NCBI GenBank assembly: GCA_937952285.1
Contig: CALFZE010000053.1
Location: 1-55,749 of the forward strand
Length of the DNA stretch: 55,749 nucleotides
Source: UBA2428 sp002343545
GTDB taxonomy: Bacteria; Bdellovibrionota; UBA2428
Direction: 5' to 3'
Below, piece by piece: positions 19,105-28,680 of this stretch. The position numbers and the translations under genes are program-made. Under the pieces are notes generated by a model. The model worked only from the letters and a program-made list of their open reading frames with translations, was not told the origin of the DNA and did no database searches. Numbering within the stretch: position 1 is the first letter of the stretch; each line of letters opens with the position of its first letter.

Positions 19105-21738
19105 TTAGGGGGTGGGCGGGGACCCCCGCGAGAGGGGCCGCGAAACCCGATCGGGATGGATGTAGCTAAGAACGTTATCGGCGCAAAGGTAGAGGTGGCG
19201 GGTCCCGGCGAGGCGCGGGCAGTCCAAAATCTCCCCAAAGCTTTCGGTCGGCGCGACGGGCTCGGGCTTGTCGACGGTATGGCTTTCCACGATCTCGCCC
19301 TCGTCGTTGAAGAGGAGCCGCCGGCCGTCCTGAAGCGCGAGACGGATACCGGCGCCTTCGGCGCGAAAACCGCGCACGTCGGAATCGACGAGGGTCGGAT
19401 CGAGGGGCTTTTCCGCGAGCAAGCGGCCGTCCGGGGAATAGACCCGGAAGTGGCGGGTCCTCGGGTCGTGGTAGCGGCGCACGAGCACGGCGAACTTGTC
19501 GGACTCGGCGAAGGACGTAAAAGCCTCCCTCGTCGATCGGTCCGCCAATTCCAGCGTCCACCGAGCCCCGAACTCGAGGCCGGGCGAGAGCGGCAGAAAA
19601 TCGTGGCTGCCCCAACTCGGCATAAGCAGGTAACCCGCCGTGGGAAACGCGAAAATTTGGGGGCTGTGAAAGGCCCGCACCTCGGGGTGGAAAGTCGTGG
19701 TGACCTGGCCCGCCGGGGTCACGCGCAGGAGCCACGTGCCTCGCTTCGCGGTTTCATTGGACTCGATGAAAACGAAGCTGTCGCCGTTGCGGTCCCGTTG
19801 AACCGTTTCCACCGAGAAAGACCGGATCGGAAAGTCGCCGTGGGCGAGAGGCTGGCCGGCGGAATCAAAGATGCGCCAGCCCGGATTCCGGTCGGCGTGG
19901 TTCATCCAAAAGACCCGCGTCGGTCCCACGGCGTGGGCTTCGAAAGGCGACCAGCTCTGCGTCGCGGCCTCGTTGATCGCGCGGAACGCGGGCCCCTTCG
20001 CCTGGGTTTGCCAGAAGCGCAACCGCTCGCCGATCTGAACGGCGATTCGGTCGGCTTCGAGGGGCATGACCTTCGTGATCTTCGATCCGGGCGTATCCAG
20101 ATAGAGCGAGTGGGCGGCCCCGCCGGGCCAAAGGATCGTGGCCCGGCTCTTTCGCGCTTCGTCGTGGTAGCCCACGAAGAAGGCGCCCGAAGGGAACTCG
20201 AAGACCTTGGCGTAACCGCGGAACGCGACGTGCTCGACCGGGCGAAGTTCGTCGTCGTAGAAATGAAGGCCGATCGGGCTCAGGGAGTAATAGCGTCCCT
20301 CGCGGGTCTTCCGTAGTTCGCCGATCCTCGGGGCAATGCGAGCCTCGCGGCGCACGATCTGCCCGTTCGCGTCGATGACTTCGGTGTAGGCGTATCGGCC
20401 CGACGCCGAATCGAAGAGGAGTTCGCCGTTCGGACGTTCGAGCACGAGGTCGTTCAGGTCGACGTTCGTGGAGCGTCGCCAACGGGTGCGACCGTCGCGA
20501 CCGATCAGAACGTGCCGCGAGCGGTGGTCGGCGTGAACGAGCAGGCGCCCGTCGCGCAGACGTCGGTTCTCGGGGTAGCTCGGCGTCTCGAGCTTGTTGA
20601 TGGGGAGTCCTTCGCGATTGAGCACGACGAGGCCCCGGTCGTGGGCGGCGTAGTAGTAGTCGCCCCAGGCCGCCCCGGCAAAGTTCCGCGTGTAGGGCGG
20701 CGCGATCGGTTCCGTGCGAATGAGCGTGTTTTTACGGTCGTAGATCGCGACGAGCGGTAACGAGAGGCCTTCGTCGCGGTAGAGCACGGCGAGGCGGTCG
20801 CCGGCGAAGCTCGCGGCGCTCGGCTCGAGGGCTTTCTTGTACTCCGAACGGTGCACGGGCTTGGCTTGGGCGTCGAATACGAAAATGTCCCAGTCTCTCG
20901 GGCTACTCGAGTGACCGAGCGTCGAGGAGACTTTAACGACAACGTCTCCCGAGGGATCGCCGCGCAGATAGAAGGACGGGAACTTCGTTTCAATCTCGAC
21001 CGAGCGACGGATCTTGCCGTTCGAGTCGAGGTAGTGGAGGAGGGGCCGTTTTTCCGCATCGTGCGCGACGAAGACGACGTTTCCGTCCGGGAGCTTGGCG
21101 TGGGCGGCCACACTCCACTTTTCGATGCGCTCGAGTCCGGTCGGGAGCAATCGGTAAGCCCATAGGTAACTCCCCGAGTGGGTCGCGAAGACGATCGCGT
21201 CCGAGCTCCGGTGGATGACCTTGTCGGCGATCAATCCGTTCCCCAGGCCCTCGGCGGCTTCGCGCCACGGAGCGAGCCGGTCGTCGAGGGTCAGAATTTC
21301 GTAGCTCTGGCTTTGTCGGTTTCGGGTCTGCAGCACGATCACGCCGTTCGGCAGAAGGAGCTCGTCGGAGAAACGCGTATTCGCCGGAGGGGGTTGCACT
21401 TTGAGCAAGCGGCCGGCGGGGCTAAAGAAGAAAAGTCCGTCCGGACAAGCCACGACGACGGAGCTCGGCCTTTCCATGGGATCCGAGCAGTAGCCGTTTT
21501 GGTAGGATCCCGATTCGAAGGCGAGGTGGAGGGGGCCATTCGTATTCAGATCGGCCAGGAAGGCTTCGTCCTCGGTCGGCGGGATGGCGGGCACCGCCGG
21601 CGGAGTTTCGACGACGGGCCTCTCGCCGGCGGCCGGAGGCGTGGGAGTCTCCGCGATCGGAGAGACGGCGTCGAGCGTTTGCTTCGCGTCGCAGGCCACG
21701 AGGAGGGAAAGGATGAGCCAGGGACCGCTTTTCTTCAT
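19105..21738 (-). CDS. Large hypothetical lipoprotein, possible beta-propeller
   Basis: An 877-residue lipoprotein (MKKSGPWLILSLLVAC, Cys16). ATG 21738 is the start that gives a compact signal peptide; ATG 21747 and a longer frame exist. A proline/threonine-rich linker follows the lipid anchor (PIAETPTPPAAGERPVVETPP). The rest has many strands with recurring pairs of the type LLV...RDGRTRWRRS, VLNREGLPINKLE, VFDAQAKPVH and YSPDGRLLAEKP, i.e. hydrophobic strand, D/S-x-x-G-(R/K/N) turn, next strand. This is what beta-propeller or kelch-like proteins look like, but I cannot name the family. Probably exposed in the periplasm or on the surface. Confidence 0.65.
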   Translation of the reverse strand: MKKSGPWLILSLLVACDAKQTLDAVSPIAETPTPPAAGERPVVETPPAVPAIPPTEDEAFLADLNTNGPLHLAFESGSYQNGYCSDPMERPSSVVVACPDGLFFFSPAGRLLKVQPPPANTRFSDELLLPNGVIVLQTRNRQSQSYEILTLDDRLAPWREAAEGLGNGLIADKVIHRSSDAIVFATHSGSYLWAYRLLPTGLERIEKWSVAAHAKLPDGNVVFVAHDAEKRPLLHYLDSNGKIRRSVEIETKFPSFYLRGDPSGDVVVKVSSTLGHSSSPRDWDIFVFDAQAKPVHRSEYKKALEPSAASFAGDRLAVLYRDEGLSLPLVAIYDRKNTLIRTEPIAPPYTRNFAGAAWGDYYYAAHDRGLVVLNREGLPINKLETPSYPENRRLRDGRLLVHADHRSRHVLIGRDGRTRWRRSTNVDLNDLVLERPNGELLFDSASGRYAYTEVIDANGQIVRREARIAPRIGELRKTREGRYYSLSPIGLHFYDDELRPVEHVAFRGYAKVFEFPSGAFFVGYHDEARKSRATILWPGGAAHSLYLDTPGSKITKVMPLEADRIAVQIGERLRFWQTQAKGPAFRAINEAATQSWSPFEAHAVGPTRVFWMNHADRNPGWRIFDSAGQPLAHGDFPIRSFSVETVQRDRNGDSFVFIESNETAKRGTWLLRVTPAGQVTTTFHPEVRAFHSPQIFAFPTAGYLLMPSWGSHDFLPLSPGLEFGARWTLELADRSTREAFTSFAESDKFAVLVRRYHDPRTRHFRVYSPDGRLLAEKPLDPTLVDSDVRGFRAEGAGIRLALQDGRRLLFNDEGEIVESHTVDKPEPVAPTESFGEILDCPRLAGTRHLYLCADNVLSYIHPDRVSRPLSRGSPPTP

Positions 21739-21912
21739 GGGCCCCATCCTAGGAATCGCGGCTCCGAAGGCAAACGAAAGGGGCGAATTCGCGCACAAAG
21801 CGTGCGAACGCAAAGTCGGGGTCGGCGCTCGGGGCGAGGCCGTTCCGACTTGCCCGCGATTTGACGCTCTTGCGTCGAATTTCGCCTGCTACAGTGGGGG
21901 TCGGAGGAACCC

Positions 21913-23592
21913 ATGAAACGACTTCGCTGGGCCGCGGCTTCCACTCTGACTTTGGCGGGCTCGCTCGTCGCTTGCTCGAGCGCTCCCCGGGTAGACTCGT
22001 CGGGCCGGGTTCCGAATTTCGTCTCGTCGCGCTTTTCGGCCCGTGACCTGAGCGTCTACACCGTGAACTCGGACGCCTGGCTCGCGAAGCTGCGGCTCCT
22101 CGAGTCGGCCCGCGAAGGCGCCTCGCTCGCTTACTACACCCTCGAGGCCGACGAGAGCACGGCCGTCCTTCTGGATGAGCTCATCAAAAAGACTCGCCAG
22201 AACCCGCGCTTCGAGGTCAAGATCCTCGTCGACTACTGGCAAAGCCAGGCGCAATTGCCTTTGCTCAAGTTTCTCGCGGCCCAACCGGGCTTTGAGGTCC
22301 GCCGTCACGGCGCGCCCGACCCCAGCTTCGTCGAAGGGCTGAGGAGCTTTGGCGTCGACCCGACGGAGTTTCTCGTATCGCTCATGAAGAGCGACAAGGA
22401 AGGTCTCCTGGCGTCGATCCGCAACTCCAAGCTCATCTCGATGGCCGGCGCGATCCGCGAAAGCGTGGCCGCCCGGACGCGCGGCCGCGGAGGGGAGAGC
22501 GACCCCGGGCGTTCGCTCTCCTTCGTATCGCCGATCCTCGCGTCCCAGAGCCGGGACCCGAACGTGGCGGCCGTGCTGAAGGGACTGCGCGCGTTCCTGC
22601 ACTGGAATCACTTCAAACTCACGCTCGCCGACCGTCGCTGCTTCGTCATGGGCGGCCGGAACCTGAGCGATCAGTACCACCTCGAGCCGAAGGACCCGCG
22701 GGTGAAGGAGCGTCCCTACGTCTTTCTCGATACCGACGTCGGGGCTTGCGAAAGCTCGGCGGGCGCGCAGACGGCCTCCTTCGCGGGGCTGTGGAACTCG
22801 CCGCGCAACGTGAAGGTGAACGAGTCGCTCTTCGAGAAGACTCCGGCGCCGGCGCTCGGCGCGTCCGAGTTCTCGGCGCTCGCGTCGCGAGGCCGGGCGG
22901 CGATGCCCTCGAGGTTCAGCGCCGCCCCGCTCGCGCTCGCGGGTAGCGCGACCGCGGTCGTGGCCGACAACCAACCGCCCGTCTCGGAGAAGAGCGCGAA
23001 CATCCTGCGCGAGTACGTCTCCCGAATCCGCGCCCTCAAGAAGGGCGAATCGCTCGTCTTGGTGAACGCGTACTTCTACCTCGACGACCAATGGCCGCTT
23101 TACGTGGACCAGGGCCGCCTCGGCGCGCGCAGCCTTTCGAACCTGCACGACGCGGTCGTGGAAGCGGCCCGTAACGGCGTCGACGTGTCCGTCTACACCA
23201 ACAGCGACGCCACGACGGATCTCGCGATCGTCAACTACCAGGCCTTCCGCGGCTACCGCGAACTCGTCGAGGCCGGGGTCAAGCTCTTCGAGCTCGCGCC
23301 GGACCAAGGATCCCTGCACTCGAAGGCGGCCGTCTTCGGCGATCGCGAGATGGCCGTGGGTTCGTTCAATCTGGATCCCCGCTCCCATCTCTACGATACG
23401 AACAACGTCCTCTTCTTCGAGGGTGCCCGGAGCGCCGAGCTGACGGCCGGATACCTCGCCCAGGTCCGCGCTTTCCGTTGGAACGCGGTCGACGAAGGGC
23501 GCCTCAAGGTCATCGACGACACGTTGCGAGTTCCCGACGCCGGCAAGCAGAAGCTGTTCCGCGCGATCAACGCGATCCGCGAAGTTCTTTAG
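21913..23592 (+). CDS. PLD-family lipoprotein similar to ClsC-type cardiolipin synthases
   Basis: A 559-residue lipoprotein (lipobox LVAC, Cys21; GGAGG Shine-Dalgarno). Motif 1 is NHFKLTLAD (complete HKD, His233) with MGGRNLSDQYH downstream. Motif 2 is LHSKAAVFGDR (His469) followed by VGSFNLDPRSHLYDTNN. GSFNLDPRS is a hallmark of the ClsC/YmdC group of phosphatidyl transferases and related hydrolases. In motif 2 the usual Asp position is Gly, with Asp one residue later. As a lipoprotein it would work outside the cytoplasm, so a phospholipase or endonuclease role is as likely as cardiolipin synthesis. Divergent from the preceding lipoprotein gene. Confidence 0.82.
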   Translation: MKRLRWAAASTLTLAGSLVACSSAPRVDSSGRVPNFVSSRFSARDLSVYTVNSDAWLAKLRLLESAREGASLAYYTLEADESTAVLLDELIKKTRQNPRFEVKILVDYWQSQAQLPLLKFLAAQPGFEVRRHGAPDPSFVEGLRSFGVDPTEFLVSLMKSDKEGLLASIRNSKLISMAGAIRESVAARTRGRGGESDPGRSLSFVSPILASQSRDPNVAAVLKGLRAFLHWNHFKLTLADRRCFVMGGRNLSDQYHLEPKDPRVKERPYVFLDTDVGACESSAGAQTASFAGLWNSPRNVKVNESLFEKTPAPALGASEFSALASRGRAAMPSRFSAAPLALAGSATAVVADNQPPVSEKSANILREYVSRIRALKKGESLVLVNAYFYLDDQWPLYVDQGRLGARSLSNLHDAVVEAARNGVDVSVYTNSDATTDLAIVNYQAFRGYRELVEAGVKLFELAPDQGSLHSKAAVFGDREMAVGSFNLDPRSHLYDTNNVLFFEGARSAELTAGYLAQVRAFRWNAVDEGRLKVIDDTLRVPDAGKQKLFRAINAIREVL

Positions 23593-23673
23593 TTTTCATT
23601 TTAGCGCCCGGTCGAGGTAGCGACGGCCGGACGTGAGCGGGGCGTCAAACCAATGTGATAGGTTCGCTCTGAC

Positions 23674-24111
23674 ATGAGTGCGAAAAGGAAGATTCACCCC
23701 AAGAAGGAAGCGCCGAAGCCCACGCGGGCAAAAAAGAAGAAGGCAAAAGCGCCGGTCGAGAAGTTCTCTTGGGGGGTCAGCGAAGCGCAGGTCGTCGCCA
23801 AGATGGAAGGCGATCTTCTCGAGGCCTGGGAAAAGCTCCGGGCCTTCGCCGCGGGCTTGGGCGAGCAACGGATCTACGCGTCCCCGCTCGCCATCATGTT
23901 CGCCAAGAAGCATTGCTACTTCTTCGTGCGTCCCAAAAAATCGTTCCTCGAGGTATGGATCTTCTTGCCGCGCAAGATCGAGGGGCTGACTTCTTCGCAG
24001 AGCGCGACCAAGAACGTGAAGTACTCGAATCTCTTCAAGCTCGTCCACGCCGATCAAGTCGAAACACCGCTCACCGATTGGATACGCGAAGCCTTCGGCT
24101 TCGTTCCTTGA
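23674..24111 (+). CDS. Small basic protein with DUF5655-like domain
   Basis: A 145-residue cytoplasmic protein. The first 30 residues are lysine- and alanine-rich (KKKKAKAPVEK), as in nucleic-acid-binding tails. The body (about 40-145) has IYASPLAIMFAKKHCYFFVRPKKSFLEVWIFLP and NLFKLVHADQVETPLTDWIREAF, which resembles the DUF5655/type-B domain: a small alpha/beta fold of unknown function. Thirty bp upstream of HutD on the same strand, so possibly one transcript. Family call is from memory and moderate. Confidence 0.55.
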   Translation: MSAKRKIHPKKEAPKPTRAKKKKAKAPVEKFSWGVSEAQVVAKMEGDLLEAWEKLRAFAAGLGEQRIYASPLAIMFAKKHCYFFVRPKKSFLEVWIFLPRKIEGLTSSQSATKNVKYSNLFKLVHADQVETPLTDWIREAFGFVP

Positions 24112-24141
24112 AGCTCGGCGACGTGTGTTAGCCTTGGCGTT

Positions 24142-24732
24142 ATGACGATTCGGTATCTGCGTTCCTCGGACTACGCGCGCACTCCCTGGAAAAACGGTCT
24201 CGGCTTCACGGACCAGATCGCGATCCACCCTGCGGGGGCGGATCTGCGACGTGGGGACTTCGTCTGGCGCCTGAGCAGCGCGCGTATCGAGCGGGCTTCG
24301 CCGTTCTCGCCCTTTCCCCGGCATGACCGCGTGCTCGTGATCCTTTCGGGCGCGGGCGTCCGGCTCACCCATACCTTCGAAGAAGGTGACGAGCCCGAAG
24401 TCGTCGAAGTCGCTCCGATGGAGCCCTACGAGTTCCCCGGCGACGTGCCCACCCATTGCGAACTCGCCGACGGACCCGTCGTCGACCTGAGCGTTTTCTT
24501 CGCGAAGGGACTGGACGCCCAGGTGGAAGTCCTTGAGCTCGGCCCGGGCGAAAACTTGTCGATTCCCTTCGACGCTTCGACCGGCTTCGTGTTCGTCGCG
24601 CGGGGGAGCGTCCGATGGAGCTCCGCCGAAGTGAGTCCGGGCGACTGCCTCCGGATCGACGGCGACGGCGTCGTGGAGCTCGAGGCGGCTTCGGCCGCGC
24701 GCCTGCTCTGCGTGCGGCTCGACGGGGTTTGA
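24142..24732 (+). CDS. HutD/Ves family cupin protein
   Basis: A 196-residue cytoplasmic protein that starts with the family signature YARTPWKNGLGFTDQIAIHP and continues with WRLSSARIERASPFSPFP, then EPYEFPGDVPTHCEL. This matches HutD/Ves bicupins, which occur with histidine-utilisation genes in other bacteria; no hut genes are visible here, so the role is open. Length is normal for the family (about 180-200). Confidence 0.9.
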   Translation: MTIRYLRSSDYARTPWKNGLGFTDQIAIHPAGADLRRGDFVWRLSSARIERASPFSPFPRHDRVLVILSGAGVRLTHTFEEGDEPEVVEVAPMEPYEFPGDVPTHCELADGPVVDLSVFFAKGLDAQVEVLELGPGENLSIPFDASTGFVFVARGSVRWSSAEVSPGDCLRIDGDGVVELEAASAARLLCVRLDGV

Positions 24733-24857
24733 GTCGAGCTTTTCGGTCGACAATCGGTCGGAATATCGTAACGTTTCGTAACAAAGCGCGGTTTTCGTTT
24801 GCTCTTCGTGTTTTTTCGTCCGGCCCTCTACAACGGAGGTCGAAAGAAGGAGACCGC

Positions 24858-25511
24858 ATGGGACGAAATCATTCGGGAGCATCGAAGTTTCTTTGGGTCG
24901 TGGCTTTGATCGGCTGGGGAACGGCGTCGCAGGCCTCGTCACGCTACGATCGCGGTTGGATGTGTCGCCATTCGATCTACGGTCGCCTGCTCCCGCACTG
25001 CGGTTTCGGAGAACGTCTCGACCCCCATCGCGAGAGCTTGTTTGCCCCGAGGGGTTATCCGCGGGGCTCGGTCGCCTACGTGGCGAAGTGCGGTATGAAC
25101 GTGTTCTACCACTTTGCGAGAACGCAAGCGCTCTACGACGCCGGCGACGCCGTTCGCCTTCGGAGCGTCGAGCGCATCAGCGCGCAAAAAGACGCTTACG
25201 CCGAGGAACTCGGCGCCCGGATCGCGGACGAAGTCTCGCGCGCGCGTGCGCTCGAAGCCATCGAAACGGCATGCCGCTTCGATGGCTTCGAGCCCTTTAC
25301 CCTGACGATCGAGGCTTCCCTCGACTGCGTGGAGAGGGTCGTTAAGCGCTTCGTGCCGGGCGCCGATCTCTCGGAGCCCAGAAGAATGATGGATTCCTAC
25401 GTGAAAGAGACCAACCTCGCGGTCGAAGACGAGCTCGCGCTCGATGTACTCGGGTTAAGCGGCGAAGATCTCGCACGGTACGAAAATGCCGTCTACCGCT
25501 GCCACCGTTAG
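24858..25511 (+). CDS. Exported hypothetical protein
   Basis: A 217-residue protein with a signal peptide (FLWVVALIGWGTASQA). ATG 24858 has GAAGGAGA just upstream; the longer open frame overlaps the HutD gene and is not used. The body has cysteines in GWMCRHS, PHCGFG, AKCGMN, ETACRF (about), LDCVER and YRCHR, suggesting disulfides, and helical segments. No family recognised. Its stop codon overlaps the stop of the convergent gene by two bases (25508-25511). Confidence 0.65.
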   Translation: MGRNHSGASKFLWVVALIGWGTASQASSRYDRGWMCRHSIYGRLLPHCGFGERLDPHRESLFAPRGYPRGSVAYVAKCGMNVFYHFARTQALYDAGDAVRLRSVERISAQKDAYAEELGARIADEVSRARALEAIETACRFDGFEPFTLTIEASLDCVERVVKRFVPGADLSEPRRMMDSYVKETNLAVEDELALDVLGLSGEDLARYENAVYRCHR

Positions 25512-25891
25512 ATCCTCTCGAAGGCCTCGAGGATACGTTCATGGAGCGCGCGGAGCTCGGGGTCGTTCCGGATGCCGGCCGCGTACGGGGCGAGCGGAGC
25601 CTCTTTCTCGGGCGCGAGAAAGAGGGCGGCAAAATCGACTTTGAGCTTGGCGACGTCGTGGGGCTGGAGCTCGTACTTCTTGTCGGTCAGGGCGTCGGCC
25701 CGGACGATGAAGTCCGTGAGGGGTTGCAGCCAGCGGAGCGACGCTTCCGATCGCAACAGATTCAGGAACTCGAGCGGGGCGATGCTTCGACCGCTCTCGG
25801 CTTCGAGGCCGCGCCGGGCGCGGTCGAGCAAGACGCGATGAATCGTGAGAAGGCGGCGATTAAACTCGTGCAGGCTTTCTTTCGAGGTCAT
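25508..25891 (-). CDS. Conserved small helical hypothetical protein
   Basis: A 127-residue all-helical protein without signal or membrane segment. The pattern LHEFNRRLLTIHRVLLDRARR, then PLEFLNLLRSEASLRWLQPLTDFIVRAD is shared, as I recall, with a widespread family of short proteobacterial proteins that have LHxxLLxxER and WLRPLSxLIVxID; its function is not known. Convergent with the exported protein, stop to stop. Confidence 0.7.
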   Translation of the reverse strand: MTSKESLHEFNRRLLTIHRVLLDRARRGLEAESGRSIAPLEFLNLLRSEASLRWLQPLTDFIVRADALTDKKYELQPHDVAKLKVDFAALFLAPEKEAPLAPYAAGIRNDPELRALHERILEAFERI

Positions 25892-26025
25892 GGGAGCAAG
25901 GGCTTAATGCGACGAGTTTACCGAGGCGAGGGCTTAGCGACGGCGAGCCCAAAATAAGCCCGGCGTCCGTGACATAAATCCCCTATCAGGGCACCGATTC
26001 CGATTTCGGGCGTTAGAATCGCGGC

Positions 26026-27360
26026 ATGACGAAGTTTCTTCGCCGACTCTTGGGGATGACGGCTGCCTTCGGATCGTTCACGGGAGCCTCGGCGGCCGTG
26101 CCGATGACGGAAGCGCTTTGGGTGAGCGATCCGCTGGGGTGGAACTACTCCCGCGTCCGCACGAACCCCGAGCTCATCGTCGATCATCGTTCGCGCGCCG
26201 GCTTCGAGGTCTACGGACCCGAGGGCACGGGCGATTGGCTGAGCGGTCGTCGAATCCCTTACGTCGTTCAGGAAACGCCGAACTTCGAGAAGGCCGGGGC
26301 CGACTACCCCGGCTTCGCGGATGTCGAAGCCAAGCTCAAGGACCTCGCCCGCCGATTCCCGGAGCGGGCGCGGCTCCTCTCGATCGGGAAGTCGGTGCGT
26401 GGGCGCGATCTCTACCTGCTCAAGATCTCGCGGGATCCCGCGGTGGACGCGCGCCGGCCCGAGTTCAAGTACGTCGCGAACATGCACGGCGACGAAATCG
26501 CGGGGCGCGAGCTCGTGACCCGTTTCGCCGAGGAACTCTTGGAGTCCTACGGCCGGGACCCCGAACTGACGGAGCTCGTCGACCGGACGGAAATCTACCT
26601 CATGCCGACGCTCAACCCCGACGGGGCCGAGCAGCGTCGTCGCGGCAACGCCAACAGCGTCGACCTCAACCGGGACTTTCCTGACTTCCTTTCGGATCGT
26701 CGCAACACGCCGGTCGGTCGTCAGCCCGAGACCGCGGCCATGATGAACTTTCAGGTCCAGCGAAACTTCGCCCTTTCGGCCAACTTCCACGGTGGTTCGG
26801 AGGTCGTGAACTATCCCTGGGACACGACGGCGGCCGACCACCCCTTCGTCAACCTGATCCGCGAGCTGAGCTTGAGTTACTCCCGCGGGGTTCCGTACAT
26901 GTTCCAATCGCGCGAGTTCCCGAGCGGGATCGTGAACGGCCACAAATGGTACGAGATCGACGGCGGGATGCAAGATTGGAGCGAGAGCTTCTACCAGGAC
27001 CTTCAGGTCACGATCGAGCTTACGAGCGCCAAGTGGCCGGCCTACGCCCAGATCCCGCATTATTATCGCGAGAATCGTAAGGGGCTCGTCGAATATCTGA
27101 AGCGTGTTCATCAAGGCGCGGGTTTCTACTTCGACGACGGCAGGGCCGACGCCCGCGGCCTGACCGGAAAAGTCCGTCTCGAACGCTCGGGCAAGGAGAT
27201 CGGGGCCTACGACTTCCGGAACGGCGAGTTCTACCGCGTGCTCGAGCCCGGTGACTACGAATTCAGCGTGGAGCTCGCGAATGGCGAGCGCCATCGCTTT
27301 TCGCGCACGGTCGAGGCCGGCGTCATCGCGGCGACGGGGAACTACGAAGTCCTGCGTTAG
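26026..27360 (+). CDS. M14 zinc carboxypeptidase with C-terminal transthyretin-like domain
   Basis: A 444-residue exported peptidase with a signal peptide (LLGMTAAFGSFTGASA). Zinc ligands: NMHGDEIAGRE gives HxxE (about 152/155) and ANFHGGSEVVNYPWD gives the second His (about 253). Substrate-binding LNPDGAEQRRRGN and VDLNRDFPD and the catalytic Glu in VTIELTSAKWP (about 330) are all present, so it should be active. The final 80 residues (GLTGKVRLERSGKEIGAY...) form the transthyretin-like domain found in the M/D/E subfamily of M14. It would remove C-terminal residues from peptides outside the cytoplasm, fitting a protein-scavenging or predatory lifestyle. Confidence 0.92.
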   Translation: MTKFLRRLLGMTAAFGSFTGASAAVPMTEALWVSDPLGWNYSRVRTNPELIVDHRSRAGFEVYGPEGTGDWLSGRRIPYVVQETPNFEKAGADYPGFADVEAKLKDLARRFPERARLLSIGKSVRGRDLYLLKISRDPAVDARRPEFKYVANMHGDEIAGRELVTRFAEELLESYGRDPELTELVDRTEIYLMPTLNPDGAEQRRRGNANSVDLNRDFPDFLSDRRNTPVGRQPETAAMMNFQVQRNFALSANFHGGSEVVNYPWDTTAADHPFVNLIRELSLSYSRGVPYMFQSREFPSGIVNGHKWYEIDGGMQDWSESFYQDLQVTIELTSAKWPAYAQIPHYYRENRKGLVEYLKRVHQGAGFYFDDGRADARGLTGKVRLERSGKEIGAYDFRNGEFYRVLEPGDYEFSVELANGERHRFSRTVEAGVIAATGNYEVLR

Positions 27361-27414
27361 GTTTTCGGCGCGCGTTTGCCGCGTATCGGTGCGGATAGCG
27401 GCGAATGGAAAGTA

Positions 27415-27448
27415 GGTCCGGCGAGGCGTTTAGTTGCCCCGCCGGACC
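27415..27448. terminator. Inverted repeat between convergent genes
   Basis: Perfect 9-base arms GGTCCGGCG (27415-27423) and CGCCGGACC (27440-27448) lie between the stops of the carboxypeptidase (27360) and the lipoprotein (27456). A bidirectional terminator is plausible, although no T-run follows. Confidence 0.45.
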
Positions 27449-27455
27449 GCCGGGA

Positions 27456-28556
27456 TTACTGCGCGCTTGCGGTCGTGTTGAAGTCCGTGACGGTCGGGAT
27501 GTCCGTACGCGAAACGATCGCGTTGCCGAGAGCGTAACCGCGCTCGACGCTCGAGCCCGAAGCGATCGAAGCCATGTTCGCGGCGCCCGTGATACCGGTA
27601 TCGCCCGAGGTCATGAAGGGCAGGCTGTCGCCGAAGGTGTTGAGGCCGGCGGCCGTACACTCCGTCGCGGCGCCCTTGTCGCTCAGGTCGCTGGCCGAGG
27701 CGCAAACGACTTCGACGCTTCCGTTGCATTCGGAGGCCTTATCGTTGTCTTGGAAGATGCCCGTTCCGTAGACCAGGCTTTCGTTGATGTTAAGTCGCGC
27801 GCCGCAGCCGACGCCCGTGAAGGGTTCGACCGTGCCCACGTTGCCCGCGTTGCCCATATTGCCGGTCGAGGCGACCGACAGTTGGAAGGTCTTGGCCGTT
27901 TTGTCGGCCCGCACGAACATGAGCGAGGAACGCTTCTTGGCGTCGTCGCCGCCGTGTTGCGTCGCCTTCGCGAGGACGATCTGTGCGACCTCGGTTTGGG
28001 TGCCCTCCTTGTTGACCTTGGCGAGCACGGTCATCATCGGCGAGTCGCCGGCGCCTTCCTGGATCTCGGCGATGTAGCTGTAGCCGTCCTTGATTCCGAA
28101 GTAGACCCACGAGGTGTCCGAGATGGCTTCCGAGCAAGAGAAATACATCGGGAAGCTGCCCGTGTACCCGCCCGCGCCGTCGGGGAAGTTCTTGAGGTCC
28201 CAAAGCTTGGCTTCTTCGCCGACGCAAGTACGGGCGCCTTCGGCGTGCCGCGCGCTGAGTTCGGCGAGTCGGCTGTCGATCATGCTCAGGCGGTACAAGA
28301 AGTCCGTCGGGCCTTCCTTGAAGAAGCGGTCTTTGATCGTGGTGAGGCCCGTCGGTACGGCCAAGAGGCCGATCTGTTGGAGTCGCGTTGCCCCCGCGGC
28401 GCTGCCGGCGGAAAGCTGCGAAGGAAGCGCGTCACGAACCGGGGGAAGGATCGCCGCGATGCCGAGCGCGCCGCCTTCCGTGTTTCGGTTTTCCGAACCA
28501 CACGCGGCGAGCCCCGTTATCATCGCAAGACCCACGATAGAACTCAGATGTTTCAC
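27456..28556 (-). CDS. Hypothetical lipoprotein
   Basis: A 366-residue lipoprotein (lipobox LAAC, Cys19). GTG 28556 was chosen: AAGGGAGA is at the right distance, and the upstream frame has no signal-like feature. Several isolated cysteines (RTCVGEEA, YFSCSEA, VGCGARLN, SECNGSVEVVC, TECTAAG) suggest disulfides. The C-terminal half is serine/threonine/glycine-rich and beta-like. No family recognised. Confidence 0.65.
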   Translation of the reverse strand: MKHLSSIVGLAMITGLAACGSENRNTEGGALGIAAILPPVRDALPSQLSAGSAAGATRLQQIGLLAVPTGLTTIKDRFFKEGPTDFLYRLSMIDSRLAELSARHAEGARTCVGEEAKLWDLKNFPDGAGGYTGSFPMYFSCSEAISDTSWVYFGIKDGYSYIAEIQEGAGDSPMMTVLAKVNKEGTQTEVAQIVLAKATQHGGDDAKKRSSLMFVRADKTAKTFQLSVASTGNMGNAGNVGTVEPFTGVGCGARLNINESLVYGTGIFQDNDKASECNGSVEVVCASASDLSDKGAATECTAAGLNTFGDSLPFMTSGDTGITGAANMASIASGSSVERGYALGNAIVSRTDIPTVTDFNTTASAQ

Positions 28557-28641
28557 TTCGATATCTCCCTTCGGTATGAGTCCGAACAACTTCGAACTTC
28601 CTAAGAGAGTACCCGTGACTCCGCGGGCGTCAGAAGAAGGG

Positions 28642-28666
28642 AAATTTGACCGCCGGGCTCAAATTT
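28642..28666. promoter_or_regulatory. Palindromic element upstream of the lipoprotein gene
   Basis: Eight-base arms AAATTTGA (28642-28649) and TCAAATTT (28659-28666) with a 9-base GC-rich spacer, in the gap between the response-regulator stop and the lipoprotein start. Could be an operator or a weak terminator. Confidence 0.35.
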
Positions 28667-28680
28667 TCCTGAGTCGCTCG

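Noticed and set aside
24740..24800. Direct repeats GTAAC before the exported protein gene as an operator
   Set aside because: Two 5-base repeats in a short AT-richer patch are too little evidence.
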